Shown here: positions 28,672 through 37,777 of the stretch, piece after piece | How the letters are laid out: every line of letters starts with the position of its first letter | Numbering within the stretch: the stretch's first letter is position 1 | Assembly (NCBI RefSeq): GCF_900101395.1 | Contig: NZ_FMZO01000001.1 | Location: forward strand, 506,600-570,599 | Source of the DNA: Niabella drilacis | GTDB taxonomy: Bacteria; Bacteroidota; Bacteroidia; Chitinophagales; Chitinophagaceae | Direction of reading: 5' to 3' | Length of the DNA: 64,000 bases | The notes under the pieces: generated by a model | The model's input: only the letters and a program-made list of their open reading frames with translations | Database searches by the model: none | What the model was told of the DNA's origin: nothing | Position numbers and translations under genes: made by a program

Positions 28672-31149
28672 ATGATGGTAAAAAAAATAACAGGGTTGTT
28701 TTTGTGCGTGGTTGTTTTTTGTTGCAGGGCCTGGTGCCAGGATCTGGATTCTGCCTGGCTTTTTGCCTATACAAAGGTTCAAAATGAAGGCCGGGGCGGA
28801 CTGCATTTCGCATGGAGCAATGATGGGCAGGGCTGGCATGCTATTGGTCCGGAGTTTGGGTTTGTGAAATCGGATTACGGGCGTTGGGGCAGCGAAAAAC
28901 GGATGATCGCGCCGGTGTTGTTTGCGGGGGCAGATGGCGCCTGGCAATGTGTATGGAACCTGGGGGGCAAGAACAGCCCCGTGGCTTATACTGGTTCTCC
29001 GGACCTGGTTCACTGGATCACGCAATCTTATTACCTGAATGAACAGGAGCTGAAACCCGCGCTGGCACAGCAGGTGGCGGCCGCAAGGAGCCAACGGCAG
29101 GAGGCTGTGGTACTGGGTGTGCCGGAAACGGGCAGCCGGGTAAAAGTACCCTGGTCCCTTGTAGACGGACTTATAAAGAAAGAGCAGCTTACGCGGTACC
29201 GGAACCAGCTGTGGGGCGAGACCACCCGGGAGGACGCCCTGCGTTTTGCATCGCTGAAGCCGGTAAGTGTATCCATCCGGCCCGACCGCTCCCGTTCAAA
29301 GAAGATCGGCGATCTGCTGGTAGGCGCTTTTTTTGAGGATATTAATTATGCAGCAGATGGCGGTTTATATGCCGAGCTGATCCAGAACCGGGATTTTGAA
29401 TATCATCCATCGGATAGAGAGTACCGGGATCAAAGCTGGAATCATCAAAAAGCCTGGACGGCATCCGGTGCCGGAACCGTGCTGACCATCGATTCCACGG
29501 CGCCCATTCATCCGAATAATAATCATTATGCCGTGCTGCGTACCGGCGGTTCCGGCGGGGCACTGAGCAATGAAGGCTTTGATGGTATTGCTGTAAAAGC
29601 AGGGGAGCGGTATGATCTTTCCCTGTTTGTGCGGTCGCTTACCGGAAGGGGTGTTAAACTAACGGCAAGGCTTATGGACAAAGACGGAGCCGTGATTGCA
29701 TCAGCCGTTGTAAGCGGACCCGCCACTGCCTGGAGAAAGCAAACAGCAGTACTGACAGCAGCAAAAACGGTTGCCGATGCCCGGCTGGAGCTGGCATTGC
29801 CACCCGGTGCAACGGTGGCCCTGGATATGATATCGCTGTTTCCGCGGAAAACCTTTAAGGGGCGGAAGAACGGGCTCCGGGAAGATCTGGCGCAAAGCAT
29901 TGCAGACCTGCATCCGCGGTTTATCCGCTTCCCGGGTGGTTGTGTGGCACATGGAGATGGCATTGAAAATATCTATAACTGGAAAAATACCATCGGCCCC
30001 CTGGAAGCGCGGAAGCCGCAACGGAACCTGTGGGGATACCACCAGAGTATGGGACTTGGGTATTTTGAGTACTTCCGGTTTTGTGAAGACATCGGCGCGC
30101 AGCCGGTACCCGTGGTGGCCGCCGGTGTTCCCTGTCAGAACTCGGGGCTGCACGGACATCCGCTGGGTGGACAGCAGTGCGGCATTCCTTTAAAAGATAT
30201 GGACAGCTATATACAGGATGTGCTGGACCTGGTAGAGTGGGCTAACGGGGATGTGCATACAAAATGGGGAAAGGCGCGTGCTGCGGCGGGTCATCCGGAG
30301 CCGTTCCATTTAAAATACATCGGCATCGGCAATGAAGACCTGATCTCCGATGTGTTTGCAGAGCGGTTTACGATGATCTATAACGCGGTAAAGAAAAAGT
30401 ATCCGGAGATCACCGTTATTGGTACGGTAGGACCTTTTTTTGAGGGTACCGATTATGAGCAGGGCTGGAAGCTGGCCACAGAGCTCCGGGTGCCGGTGGT
30501 GGATGAACACTATTATGTAGCGCCGGGCTGGTTTATTTATAACCAGGACTTTTACGATAAATATGATCGCAGCAAATCAAAAGTATACCTGGGTGAGTAT
30601 GCAGCACATCTGCCGGGCAGGCCCAATAACCTGGAAACGGCACTGGCTGAGGCTATTCATCTGACCACGCTGGAACGGAATGGCGATGTGGTGCAGATGG
30701 CTTCCTATGCCCCCCTGCTGGCAAAGGAAGGGCATACACAGTGGAGCCCGGACCTGATCTATTTTAACAACAGCACGGTGAAGCCCACTACCGGTTATTA
30801 TGTACAGCAGCTGTTTGGCAGGCATGCCGGGGATGTATACATCCCTGCAACGGCACTGTATTCTGATAATAATGAAAAAGTACGCAATCGGGTAGCCTGG
30901 TCGCTGGTGCAGGATACAAAAAGCGGGGACCTGGTCCTGAAGCTGGTGAACCTGTTGCCCGTAAGCGTTTCCGTTACAACAGACCTGGCTGGGTTCCGGC
31001 TGGCGCAACGGGTACAGAAGACCGTATTACAGGGCAACCCTGCCGACCGGGCACTGGTTCCGGTGGAGGCCACGGTTTCCCTGAAGGAAGCAGAAAAAAT
31101 GACCCTGGAGCCTTATTCGTTCACGGTAGTGCGCGTAAAGCAACAATAA
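28672..31149 (+). CDS. GH51 alpha-L-arabinofuranosidase with GH43-like N-terminal fragment
   Basis: An 825-aa exported protein (signal to about residue 24; two adjacent ATGs at 28672 and 28675). Residues about 25-190 look like the first two blades of the neighbouring GH43 propellers (LHFAWSNDGQGWHAIG, AYTGSPDLVHWITQSYY) but lack a catalytic set. From about 215 a full GH51 follows: VGAFFEDINYAADGGLYAEL, acid/base Glu555 in GIGNED, nucleophile Glu642 in LGEYAAH, and a C-terminal beta domain. It should remove alpha-L-arabinofuranose. The odd N-terminus may be a binding module or the remains of a GH43-GH51 fusion. Confidence 0.93.
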   Translation: MMVKKITGLFLCVVVFCCRAWCQDLDSAWLFAYTKVQNEGRGGLHFAWSNDGQGWHAIGPEFGFVKSDYGRWGSEKRMIAPVLFAGADGAWQCVWNLGGKNSPVAYTGSPDLVHWITQSYYLNEQELKPALAQQVAAARSQRQEAVVLGVPETGSRVKVPWSLVDGLIKKEQLTRYRNQLWGETTREDALRFASLKPVSVSIRPDRSRSKKIGDLLVGAFFEDINYAADGGLYAELIQNRDFEYHPSDREYRDQSWNHQKAWTASGAGTVLTIDSTAPIHPNNNHYAVLRTGGSGGALSNEGFDGIAVKAGERYDLSLFVRSLTGRGVKLTARLMDKDGAVIASAVVSGPATAWRKQTAVLTAAKTVADARLELALPPGATVALDMISLFPRKTFKGRKNGLREDLAQSIADLHPRFIRFPGGCVAHGDGIENIYNWKNTIGPLEARKPQRNLWGYHQSMGLGYFEYFRFCEDIGAQPVPVVAAGVPCQNSGLHGHPLGGQQCGIPLKDMDSYIQDVLDLVEWANGDVHTKWGKARAAAGHPEPFHLKYIGIGNEDLISDVFAERFTMIYNAVKKKYPEITVIGTVGPFFEGTDYEQGWKLATELRVPVVDEHYYVAPGWFIYNQDFYDKYDRSKSKVYLGEYAAHLPGRPNNLETALAEAIHLTTLERNGDVVQMASYAPLLAKEGHTQWSPDLIYFNNSTVKPTTGYYVQQLFGRHAGDVYIPATALYSDNNEKVRNRVAWSLVQDTKSGDLVLKLVNLLPVSVSVTTDLAGFRLAQRVQKTVLQGNPADRALVPVEATVSLKEAEKMTLEPYSFTVVRVKQQ

Positions 31150-31174
31150 CAAAATATCCCGTATAGAAAACCGT

Positions 31175-31205
31175 CAGCAGCAGGTTCCTCCGGGGCCTGC
31201 TGTTG
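31175..31205 (+). terminator. Hairpin after the GH51 gene, possible operon end
   Basis: CAGCAGCAGG pairs with CCTGCTGTTG across an 11-nt loop 26 bp after the stop. There is no clear T-run, so it may be a processing or weak termination signal. The rest of the 349-bp gap to the next gene shows no gene of its own. A 162-codon open frame that starts in it conflicts with the real signal peptide of the next gene. Confidence 0.4.
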
Positions 31206-31498
31206 TAGTATGGGAGCGCTTGTTGGCCATCATCGGTTTAGTATCGGCACTTTGGATGTTCGCTGCCATGCGTCTTTCGCCCCTTATTTAAAAACCCAAA
31301 GCAAAAAAAATTTTTTCCTCCGGAAAACATTATGTATCTATGTATGTACAAATAAGATTGACTATTCCCATTATAACAGCGGGGAACCTTGCCTGCCAGC
31401 TAAAATAAAAAGGCTTATTGTTGTAGTAATCCCGTATGCCTTAGGTTCCTGGGCTGGGCAGTGTCCGGAGGTTTATACGGGAGCATTAATTAATATTT

Positions 31499-32836
31499 AT
31501 GAAACGATTATTCTTACTGAATCTTGTTTTTTTACTGGTTGGAGCACAGGCGCAAACCGGGAAACTGAATCTTTCATCTTACGCAGGGAGGATCGCCGCA
31601 TCGGGTATCAGCAACCAGGAGCTGGCTGCGCAGCTACGGAGCGATGCCCGGCTGGACACCGTGCAGGCCCGCGCATTGCGCATCTTAACCGGTTTTAATG
31701 CGGGTACCGGTTACGGGGAGATCTGGATCCGCGACTTTAATACGTTTATAAAGGGCTCACTGAAGGCGCGGGAGCAGAGAGATGTAAAGGATGCGCTGCT
31801 CCTCTTCTTTAAGATACAGGGTACAGATGGCAATATCCCCGATGGGGCCATTCATAAAAAACAGGCCAATGTGGGGTATCAGTACCGGTATTCTGAGCTG
31901 GCGCCGGATTGGGCGGCACATAAGAATACGGTGGAGACTGACCAGGAATCTTCCCTGGTGCAGGCCGTAAAAAAATACATCGATGTTACTGGTGATAAGG
32001 AGATCCTGCAGGAAACGATCGGCGGTAAAACCGTATTGCAGCGGCTGGAAGCAGCGCTGAACTATGTGATGACGGATCGCTGGTCGAAGGAGTATGGCCT
32101 GGTAAAAGGGGCCACCACCATCGACTGGGGCGATGTGCAGCCGGAGAAGGGCTGGGGTGTGGCTTTGAATGATAAAACAAAATGGGCCATCGATATTTAT
32201 GATAATGCCATGTTTGTAATGGCCGTTAATGATTTTATGACGATGATACCGGCTTCCGGTGCCCTGCATAAAAAATGGCAGACTACCGTTGCTGCGCTTA
32301 AAAAGAACATCCGCAAACATCTTTGGGATGCGGGCCGGGCAAAATACATACCGCACCTGTATTTGAACGGAAGCCCTTTTTCAAAAGACTTTGATGAACG
32401 CAGCATCCTCTATACCGGCGGAACGGCCTGCGCTGTTCTTGCAGGACTGCACAGCAAAGCGGAGATCCGGAAGATCAACGACCAGTTTTTACGGGCGGCG
32501 GAAAAAGAAAAATTTGCCACCATCGGCATGACGGTGTACCCGCCATACCCGGTGGAAGAATTTCCCAATATGGCGGCCTATAACTACCAGAATGCGGGCG
32601 ACTGGACCTGGTTTGGCGGAAGGATGATCCAGGCGCTGGCAGCAAATGGTATGGTATTGGAGGCCTATGCAGAAATGAGCCCGATGATCGACCGGGTATT
32701 GCAGAACAAGGGATTTTATGAGTGGTATAATGTGCGCAACGGAAAAGCATCCGGTTCGGGTGATTTCCGGGGTGAGGCGGGGGTATTGTATGATGCTATA
32801 GAATTGCTGAGAAGCTGGGCAAGGGCGGTGAAATAG
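31499..32836 (+). CDS. Six-hairpin glycosidase-like protein, family unassigned
   Basis: A 445-aa secreted protein (signal MKRLFLLNLVFLLVGAQAQ). The helical pattern and blocks such as YGEIWIRDFNTF, NTVETDQESSLVQAV, GATTIDWGDVQ, DIYDNAMFVMAVNDF and NYQNAGDWTWFGGRMIQAL suggest an (alpha/alpha)6-barrel glycosidase, with Asp and Glu residues positioned as in six-hairpin enzymes. I could not place it in a named GH family with confidence. It follows the arabinofuranosidase cluster on the same strand and precedes GH92, so it probably takes part in glycan breakdown. Confidence 0.7.
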   Translation: MKRLFLLNLVFLLVGAQAQTGKLNLSSYAGRIAASGISNQELAAQLRSDARLDTVQARALRILTGFNAGTGYGEIWIRDFNTFIKGSLKAREQRDVKDALLLFFKIQGTDGNIPDGAIHKKQANVGYQYRYSELAPDWAAHKNTVETDQESSLVQAVKKYIDVTGDKEILQETIGGKTVLQRLEAALNYVMTDRWSKEYGLVKGATTIDWGDVQPEKGWGVALNDKTKWAIDIYDNAMFVMAVNDFMTMIPASGALHKKWQTTVAALKKNIRKHLWDAGRAKYIPHLYLNGSPFSKDFDERSILYTGGTACAVLAGLHSKAEIRKINDQFLRAAEKEKFATIGMTVYPPYPVEEFPNMAAYNYQNAGDWTWFGGRMIQALAANGMVLEAYAEMSPMIDRVLQNKGFYEWYNVRNGKASGSGDFRGEAGVLYDAIELLRSWARAVK

Positions 32837-32851
32837 GGAGTAGTCGATGAT

Positions 32852-32960
32852 CCATTAACCGCAATGGACGCAACGTATCCGCAACGGTCGCAATGAGAAT
32901 CGTTATGGCAGATACCCTGGCGCGCCTTGCGTGACCCTCGCGCCCTTTGCGGTAAAATGG
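32852..32960. repeat. Imperfect inverted repeat between glycosidase genes
   Basis: The arms CCATTAACCGCAATGGACGC and the complement of GCGCCCTTTGCGGTAAAATGG pair imperfectly around a central segment. The composition (ACCGCAA-GGACGCAA) resembles a palindromic filler repeat seen in many bacterial genomes. It occupies much of the 285-bp gap before the GH92 gene. Confidence 0.5.
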
Positions 32961-33121
32961 ATCACGAAGATGTGATGTAACCGCGATGGACCTTGCAGTA
33001 AAATTCAATCACAAAGCATTCCGGTTGCCGATCGTGTTACTGAAGCTGAAAAGTGCGACGCAAGCAAAGCCGATAGCAGTACAGAGCCGGCGCAATAATA
33101 CGCAGTCTAATATCTATCATC

Positions 33122-36100
33122 ATGCATATACATATATTGCTGAAAACATGGTTGTCCATTTATTTTACAACGGTAACATTGCTCTGCAACAGCCAGGAGC
33201 GGGTGGTCTGGAGCATTGGCAAAAAAGACAACAGCGCCGCGGAGTTTGCCCTGGCACCCGGGCGGTACCAGGATTTTTTAAAAGAAGATTTTGGATGGGA
33301 GAACCGGCAGTACATCGTTGGCCGATCCGACCCGCGTAAGGACTGGCCCTATGTATTGCCCGGTCCCGCCGATGCCTGGGGCGGCACCAGCCCAACGGCC
33401 GGCATCCGCACACAGGTGCTCAACGTATTGTTTGATCTGAAAACGGTAGATGCAACACATGGCAGCACGCTCATTGTGGATGTATTGCATACCCATTTTA
33501 AACTGCCGCCCTATTTTAAAGTAACCGTGAACCAGCGCTCCTTCACCTTCCGCCTGCCAAAGGGAAGCAATGAAGCGGCATTGAGCGGCGATAACCGGGA
33601 TGCGCTGAATCATACCATTAGCATTCCACTGACCGCAGCAGATCTGAAAGCGGGCGTAAATGAACTGCGGTTAACCAGCCTGGAAGGGTCCTGGCTGGTA
33701 TTTGATGACCTGCGTATGGAGGGCGGTGGCACTACGCAACTGAACCCGGTGCACACCGCTGCACTGATCCGTGATGTAAAAGCTGCTCCCTGGCAATTGA
33801 ATGCAGGGGTACAGCCGCTTTTGATCGATGTGGCGCATACGGATGACCGACCGGTGCTGGTTGTAAAGCTGGATGGTAAAACCATTCTTAATAAAAAAGC
33901 AGCACAGGGGCCTGCGATCATAGAAGCCCCGATGCCGGCTGTAACAAAAGCGGTTAACAGTGCCTACACGGTTTTTGCAGATGGCAAACCCGTTGCTTCC
34001 GGTGCTGTTATGCGTGGACCGCAGCCGCTGGTGCAGCCATCGGATTATGTAAATACCTTCCTGGGTACGGCGCACTCGCGGTGGATGATCGCCCCGGGGC
34101 CCTGGATGCCTTTTAGCATGGTAAAGCTGAGTCCGGATAACCAGGATGCCGGCTGGCAGGCGGGGTATGATCCCATATTTGAAAGCATTGGCACCTTTAG
34201 CCATGTGCATGAATGGACCATGGCCGGGCTGGGCATGCTGCCGGTGAATGGCACGCTTAAAATAAAAATGGGAGAGGCGCCGGCGTTGAAAAACGATACC
34301 ACGGGTTACCGGTCGCTGATCAATAAAGCCACGGAGGAAGCGCCGCTGGGTTATTATAAAGCCGACCTTACCAGCTATAACATCAAAGCGGAACTGACGT
34401 CCACCACCCGCTGCAGTTTTCAGCGGTATACCTATCCGCAACAGCAGGATGGAAGGGTGATGATCGATCTTAAGGTACCGGCCGAGTATGATTATAAGAT
34501 CCTGAAGGCCTCGCTTACGCAGGTAGATGACCATACCATTGAGGGCTATAGTGTGCAGCAATCGAAGCAGGTATGGTCTACCGATGCGGACCAGGATTAT
34601 ACCCTGTATTTCCGGATCGAGTTTGACCAGCCCATTAAAAAAATGGGCGGCTGGATCAATGATGCCATAAGCGGTCAAAACCACCTGGAGGCGGAGCACC
34701 CGGACCGGATGGGTTGCTATGCGGAGTTTGATACCCGCCGGAATGCCGCGGTACAGGTACGCACGGGCATTTCCTATGTGGATGCGGCTGGTGCCCGAAA
34801 AAACCTTCAGCAGGAGATCAGCACCCCCTTTGGATGGAGTTTTGATGCCGTGCGGAAGCACAATATCCAAACCTGGAATGCGCTGCTGGGGCGCATTACC
34901 ATTACCAGTGACGACAGCCGGGAAAAGATGCGTTTTTATACCAACCTCTACCGCAGCTTTTGCCGGAACACCTTTAGCGATGTGGATGGCCGCTGGGTAG
35001 ATGCTGCTGAAAAGATCCAACACTTAAAAAAGCCGGACGATGCGGCGCTGGGTTGTGATGCGTTCTGGAACACCTTCTGGAACCTGAACCAGTTGTGGAA
35101 CCTGGCGGCGCCGGAATGGTCTGCCAGGTGGGTACGCTCGCAGCTGGCCATGTTTGATGCCAATGGCTGGCTGGCCAAGGGCCCGGCGGGGATGGAGTAT
35201 ATACCGGTAATGGTAGGCGAACATGAAATACCCTTGCTCGTAAGCGCCTACCAGATGGGCATTCGCGACTATGATGCGGAAAAATTGTTTAAGGCCGTGG
35301 TAAAAACAGCTACTTCAAAACCGGAGCGGGTGGGCAATGGCCTGGCCGGTAACCGGGATATTGAGGCCTTTTTAAAATACAAATACGTGCCGGCCGACAA
35401 AGGCCGGTTTTCCAATACCCTGGAGTATGCCTATGATAACTGGACGGTGGGGCAACTGGCCACGGCCCTGCAAAAGCCGGAAGCCGCCCTTTTTAAAGAC
35501 CGCGGCAACTGGTGGCAGCATGCTATTGATACGGCCACGGGCTATGCCCGCCTGCGGTACAGCAGCGGTGCCTGGGAACAAAATTTTGATCCGTATAAAA
35601 CAGGCGCCAACCATCATTATGTGGAGGGTAATGCCTGGCAGCTGACCTATTTTGTGCCGCAGGATGTGCCGGGCTTGATCCGGGCCATTGGCAAAGAGCG
35701 CTTTACCGGTCGCCTTACCAAAGGGTTTGAAGCCAGCGAGCCCTGGCGCTATAATGCCCCCGGTGACCAGTACTGGGATTTTCCGGTGGTGCAGGGCAAC
35801 CAGCAATCCATGCACTTTGCCTTCCTTTTTAACTGGGCCGGGCAGCCCTGGCAAACACAGCGGTGGAGCCGCTCCATCCTGGACCGGTATTATGGTTATG
35901 GCGTAGCGGATGCCTACCTGGGCGATGAGGACCAGGGGCAAATGAGCAGCTGGTTTGTGATGGCGGCCCTGGGCCTGTTTCAGACAGATGGGGGTTGCAG
36001 TGTAGTGCCGCAATATGAAATTGCCAGCCCGCTGTATAAAAAAGTAGTCATTGACCTGGGTGGGCGTTATGGGCGCGGTAAGCAGTTTGTGATCAGTGCA

Positions 36101-36259
36101 CCAGCCGCCTCGCATGAAAATAAATACATACAGCGCGCCCGGCTGAACGGGCGTGTGCTCAACAGCTTCCGTTTCCCTGCCGGCGAATTGCTGAAAGGCG
36201 GCACGCTGGAGCTGGAGATGGGCAGTAAGCCTAATAAGCAGTGGGGTATAGAACCGTAA
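33122..36259 (+). CDS. GH92-family glycosidase with N-terminal lyase-like beta domain
   Basis: A 1045-aa exported protein (N-terminal hydrophobic segment to about 24). Residues about 27-205 form a jelly-roll domain starting VVWSIGKKDNSAAEFAL, a module seen at the N-terminus of several Bacteroidota lyases and hydrolases. GH92 follows: YVNTFLGT, the supersandwich domain, then the (alpha/alpha)6 catalytic part with EGNAWQLTYFVPQDV and YLGDEDQGQMSSWFVMAALG. GH92 enzymes are calcium-dependent inverting alpha-mannosidases. The substitution DEDQGQMSSW for the commoner DDDxGQMSAW suggests a divergent subgroup. It closes the run of glycosidases. Confidence 0.9.
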   Translation: MHIHILLKTWLSIYFTTVTLLCNSQERVVWSIGKKDNSAAEFALAPGRYQDFLKEDFGWENRQYIVGRSDPRKDWPYVLPGPADAWGGTSPTAGIRTQVLNVLFDLKTVDATHGSTLIVDVLHTHFKLPPYFKVTVNQRSFTFRLPKGSNEAALSGDNRDALNHTISIPLTAADLKAGVNELRLTSLEGSWLVFDDLRMEGGGTTQLNPVHTAALIRDVKAAPWQLNAGVQPLLIDVAHTDDRPVLVVKLDGKTILNKKAAQGPAIIEAPMPAVTKAVNSAYTVFADGKPVASGAVMRGPQPLVQPSDYVNTFLGTAHSRWMIAPGPWMPFSMVKLSPDNQDAGWQAGYDPIFESIGTFSHVHEWTMAGLGMLPVNGTLKIKMGEAPALKNDTTGYRSLINKATEEAPLGYYKADLTSYNIKAELTSTTRCSFQRYTYPQQQDGRVMIDLKVPAEYDYKILKASLTQVDDHTIEGYSVQQSKQVWSTDADQDYTLYFRIEFDQPIKKMGGWINDAISGQNHLEAEHPDRMGCYAEFDTRRNAAVQVRTGISYVDAAGARKNLQQEISTPFGWSFDAVRKHNIQTWNALLGRITITSDDSREKMRFYTNLYRSFCRNTFSDVDGRWVDAAEKIQHLKKPDDAALGCDAFWNTFWNLNQLWNLAAPEWSARWVRSQLAMFDANGWLAKGPAGMEYIPVMVGEHEIPLLVSAYQMGIRDYDAEKLFKAVVKTATSKPERVGNGLAGNRDIEAFLKYKYVPADKGRFSNTLEYAYDNWTVGQLATALQKPEAALFKDRGNWWQHAIDTATGYARLRYSSGAWEQNFDPYKTGANHHYVEGNAWQLTYFVPQDVPGLIRAIGKERFTGRLTKGFEASEPWRYNAPGDQYWDFPVVQGNQQSMHFAFLFNWAGQPWQTQRWSRSILDRYYGYGVADAYLGDEDQGQMSSWFVMAALGLFQTDGGCSVVPQYEIASPLYKKVVIDLGGRYGRGKQFVISAPAASHENKYIQRARLNGRVLNSFRFPAGELLKGGTLELEMGSKPNKQWGIEP

Positions 36260-36293
36260 CCCGATATTACTTATTTTTATCCGAAAAAATCGA

Positions 36294-36836
36294 ATGAAAA
36301 AACTGATCCTGGACCTGGCCACCACCCTTGATGGATTTATAGAAGGCCCCAACGGGGAAATAGATTGGTGCATCATGGATGATGATATGGATTTTGATGG
36401 ATTCCTCTCCGGGATTGACACCATATTTTACGGCCGCGTCAGCTATGACCAATGGGGCAACTATCAACCCGAAGCCGGTGCCCCTGCAGGAGAGCAGGCA
36501 TTGTGGAAGGCGGTGCATTCAAAAAAGAAAGTGGTGTTCTCCACCCAGCCCCGGCAGGATGATTATGCCACCTTTATTAGTGATGACATCGTGAACCGGG
36601 TAACTAAAATAAAAAAACAGGGTGGGGGCGATATCTGGCTGTATGGTGGCGCCGGCCTTATAAAAACCTTTATCCGGGAAAGACTGATTGACACTTACCG
36701 CATATCCGTACACCCCATCGCATTAGGCAGCGGCAAGCCCCTGTTTGAAGACCTGAAAGAGCGGCTGGCCCTGCACCTGGTGAAAACCAATACCTTCCGT
36801 TCCGGTGTGGTACAGCTGATCTACGAGGCCGGGTAA
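36294..36836 (+). CDS. Dihydrofolate reductase-family protein (RibD C-terminal domain)
   Basis: A 180-aa cytoplasmic protein of the DHFR/RibD-C fold. Visible are the N-terminal strand with LATTLDGFIEGPNGE, the cofactor-contact block IDTIFYGRVSYDQW, DIWLYGGAGLIKTFI, and the family C-terminus with RISVHPIALGSGKPLF. These small reductases are widespread in soil bacteria and their physiological substrates are largely unknown. It starts 34 bp after GH92 but is not obviously part of the glycan locus. Confidence 0.9.
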   Translation: MKKLILDLATTLDGFIEGPNGEIDWCIMDDDMDFDGFLSGIDTIFYGRVSYDQWGNYQPEAGAPAGEQALWKAVHSKKKVVFSTQPRQDDYATFISDDIVNRVTKIKKQGGGDIWLYGGAGLIKTFIRERLIDTYRISVHPIALGSGKPLFEDLKERLALHLVKTNTFRSGVVQLIYEAG

Positions 36837-37041
36837 TGGTGAGCATAAATAAAACGAACACTGATGTTAAAGATGAATCTTTTGCGACGATAAGTATAGC
36901 ATATTAGCCGCTCTGTCCCTCCAATCTCCCCGTCGCCCAAGCCACAGCATGCTCCCTCAGAAAATGCTGTTTCAATACTAAAAGCCATCTCAAAAAGCGC
37001 TTTCCCCAAATATCTTCGTAATTTTAAACCAAACACAACCT

Positions 37042-37620
37042 ATGACACACCAAAAGCACCTTCATGACTTTATTCCCCTACATGGCGGCTACCGCCACCT
37101 GATCACTTTTCAAAAAGCCGGGATCATTTACGACGGTACCGTATTTTTTACCGGAAAGTATTTCAATAAATACGACCGCACTGTTGATCAGATGGTGCAG
37201 GCAGCCCGGTCGGGTAAGCAAAACATTGCAGAAGCCAGTATGGCTTCCGGCACCTCAAAAGAAATGGAAATAAAGCTGACCAATGTAGCCCGCGCCAGCT
37301 TAGAAGAGTTATTGCTGGATTATGAAGATTTTCTGCGTACCCGTAAACGAATGCAATGGCCTCGCAGCCATCGCCTTTCTCTGCGCTTTGATGAACTCAA
37401 CCAGACATCCAATGCGAGCTACGATACCTTTAAAAAAGCCATCGAACATGAAGATCCTGAGATCAGCGCCAATGTGCTCCGTTGCCTGGTAAAAGTAACG
37501 GTCTACCTGCTGGGACAGCAGGTAATCGCCCTGGAAAAAGCCTTTCTCAACGAAGGCGGCCTCCGCGAGCGCATGACCCGCGCCCGGTTGCAAAACAGGA
37601 ACAGGCAACCACCGGAGTAA
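37042..37620 (+). CDS. Four-helix-bundle protein (S23/IVP-like, suffix-domain type)
   Basis: A 192-aa helical protein. The block VDQMVQAARSGKQNIAEASMASGTSKEMEIKL and the following LEELLLDYEDFLRTR are typical of the four-helix-bundle family related to proteins encoded in 23S rRNA intervening sequences. The free-standing form, with N-terminal FIPLHGGYRHLITFQKA, is common in Bacteroidota. The function is unknown. No rRNA is nearby, so it is not an rRNA insert here. Confidence 0.85.
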   Translation: MTHQKHLHDFIPLHGGYRHLITFQKAGIIYDGTVFFTGKYFNKYDRTVDQMVQAARSGKQNIAEASMASGTSKEMEIKLTNVARASLEELLLDYEDFLRTRKRMQWPRSHRLSLRFDELNQTSNASYDTFKKAIEHEDPEISANVLRCLVKVTVYLLGQQVIALEKAFLNEGGLRERMTRARLQNRNRQPPE

Positions 37621-37777
37621 TGACACCTCAGGGAACTGAGCAACAAATGAGGCGCAAGGGTAAGCACCAACGTCTCCCAGTCCCTCCCGTCCCCTGAAAG
37701 TATGTCAAATTAAAAACATTTAGTATATTTATAGCAATCACCGGAAAACCATAAATTTAGCCTTTTAAAACAGCACA

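Noticed and set aside
31210-31698. 162-codon frame ahead of the six-hairpin protein
   Set aside because: It overlaps the signal peptide and first 60 codons of a better-supported gene and has no family resemblance.
33671-35023. 450-codon antisense open frame within the GH92 gene
   Set aside because: The plus-strand GH92 motifs are unambiguous. Long antisense frames are common opposite GC-rich coding sequence here, and this one shows no domain.
37042-37620. Intervening-sequence protein inside a 23S rRNA gene
   Set aside because: No rRNA sequence flanks it. The free-standing suffix-domain form explains it.
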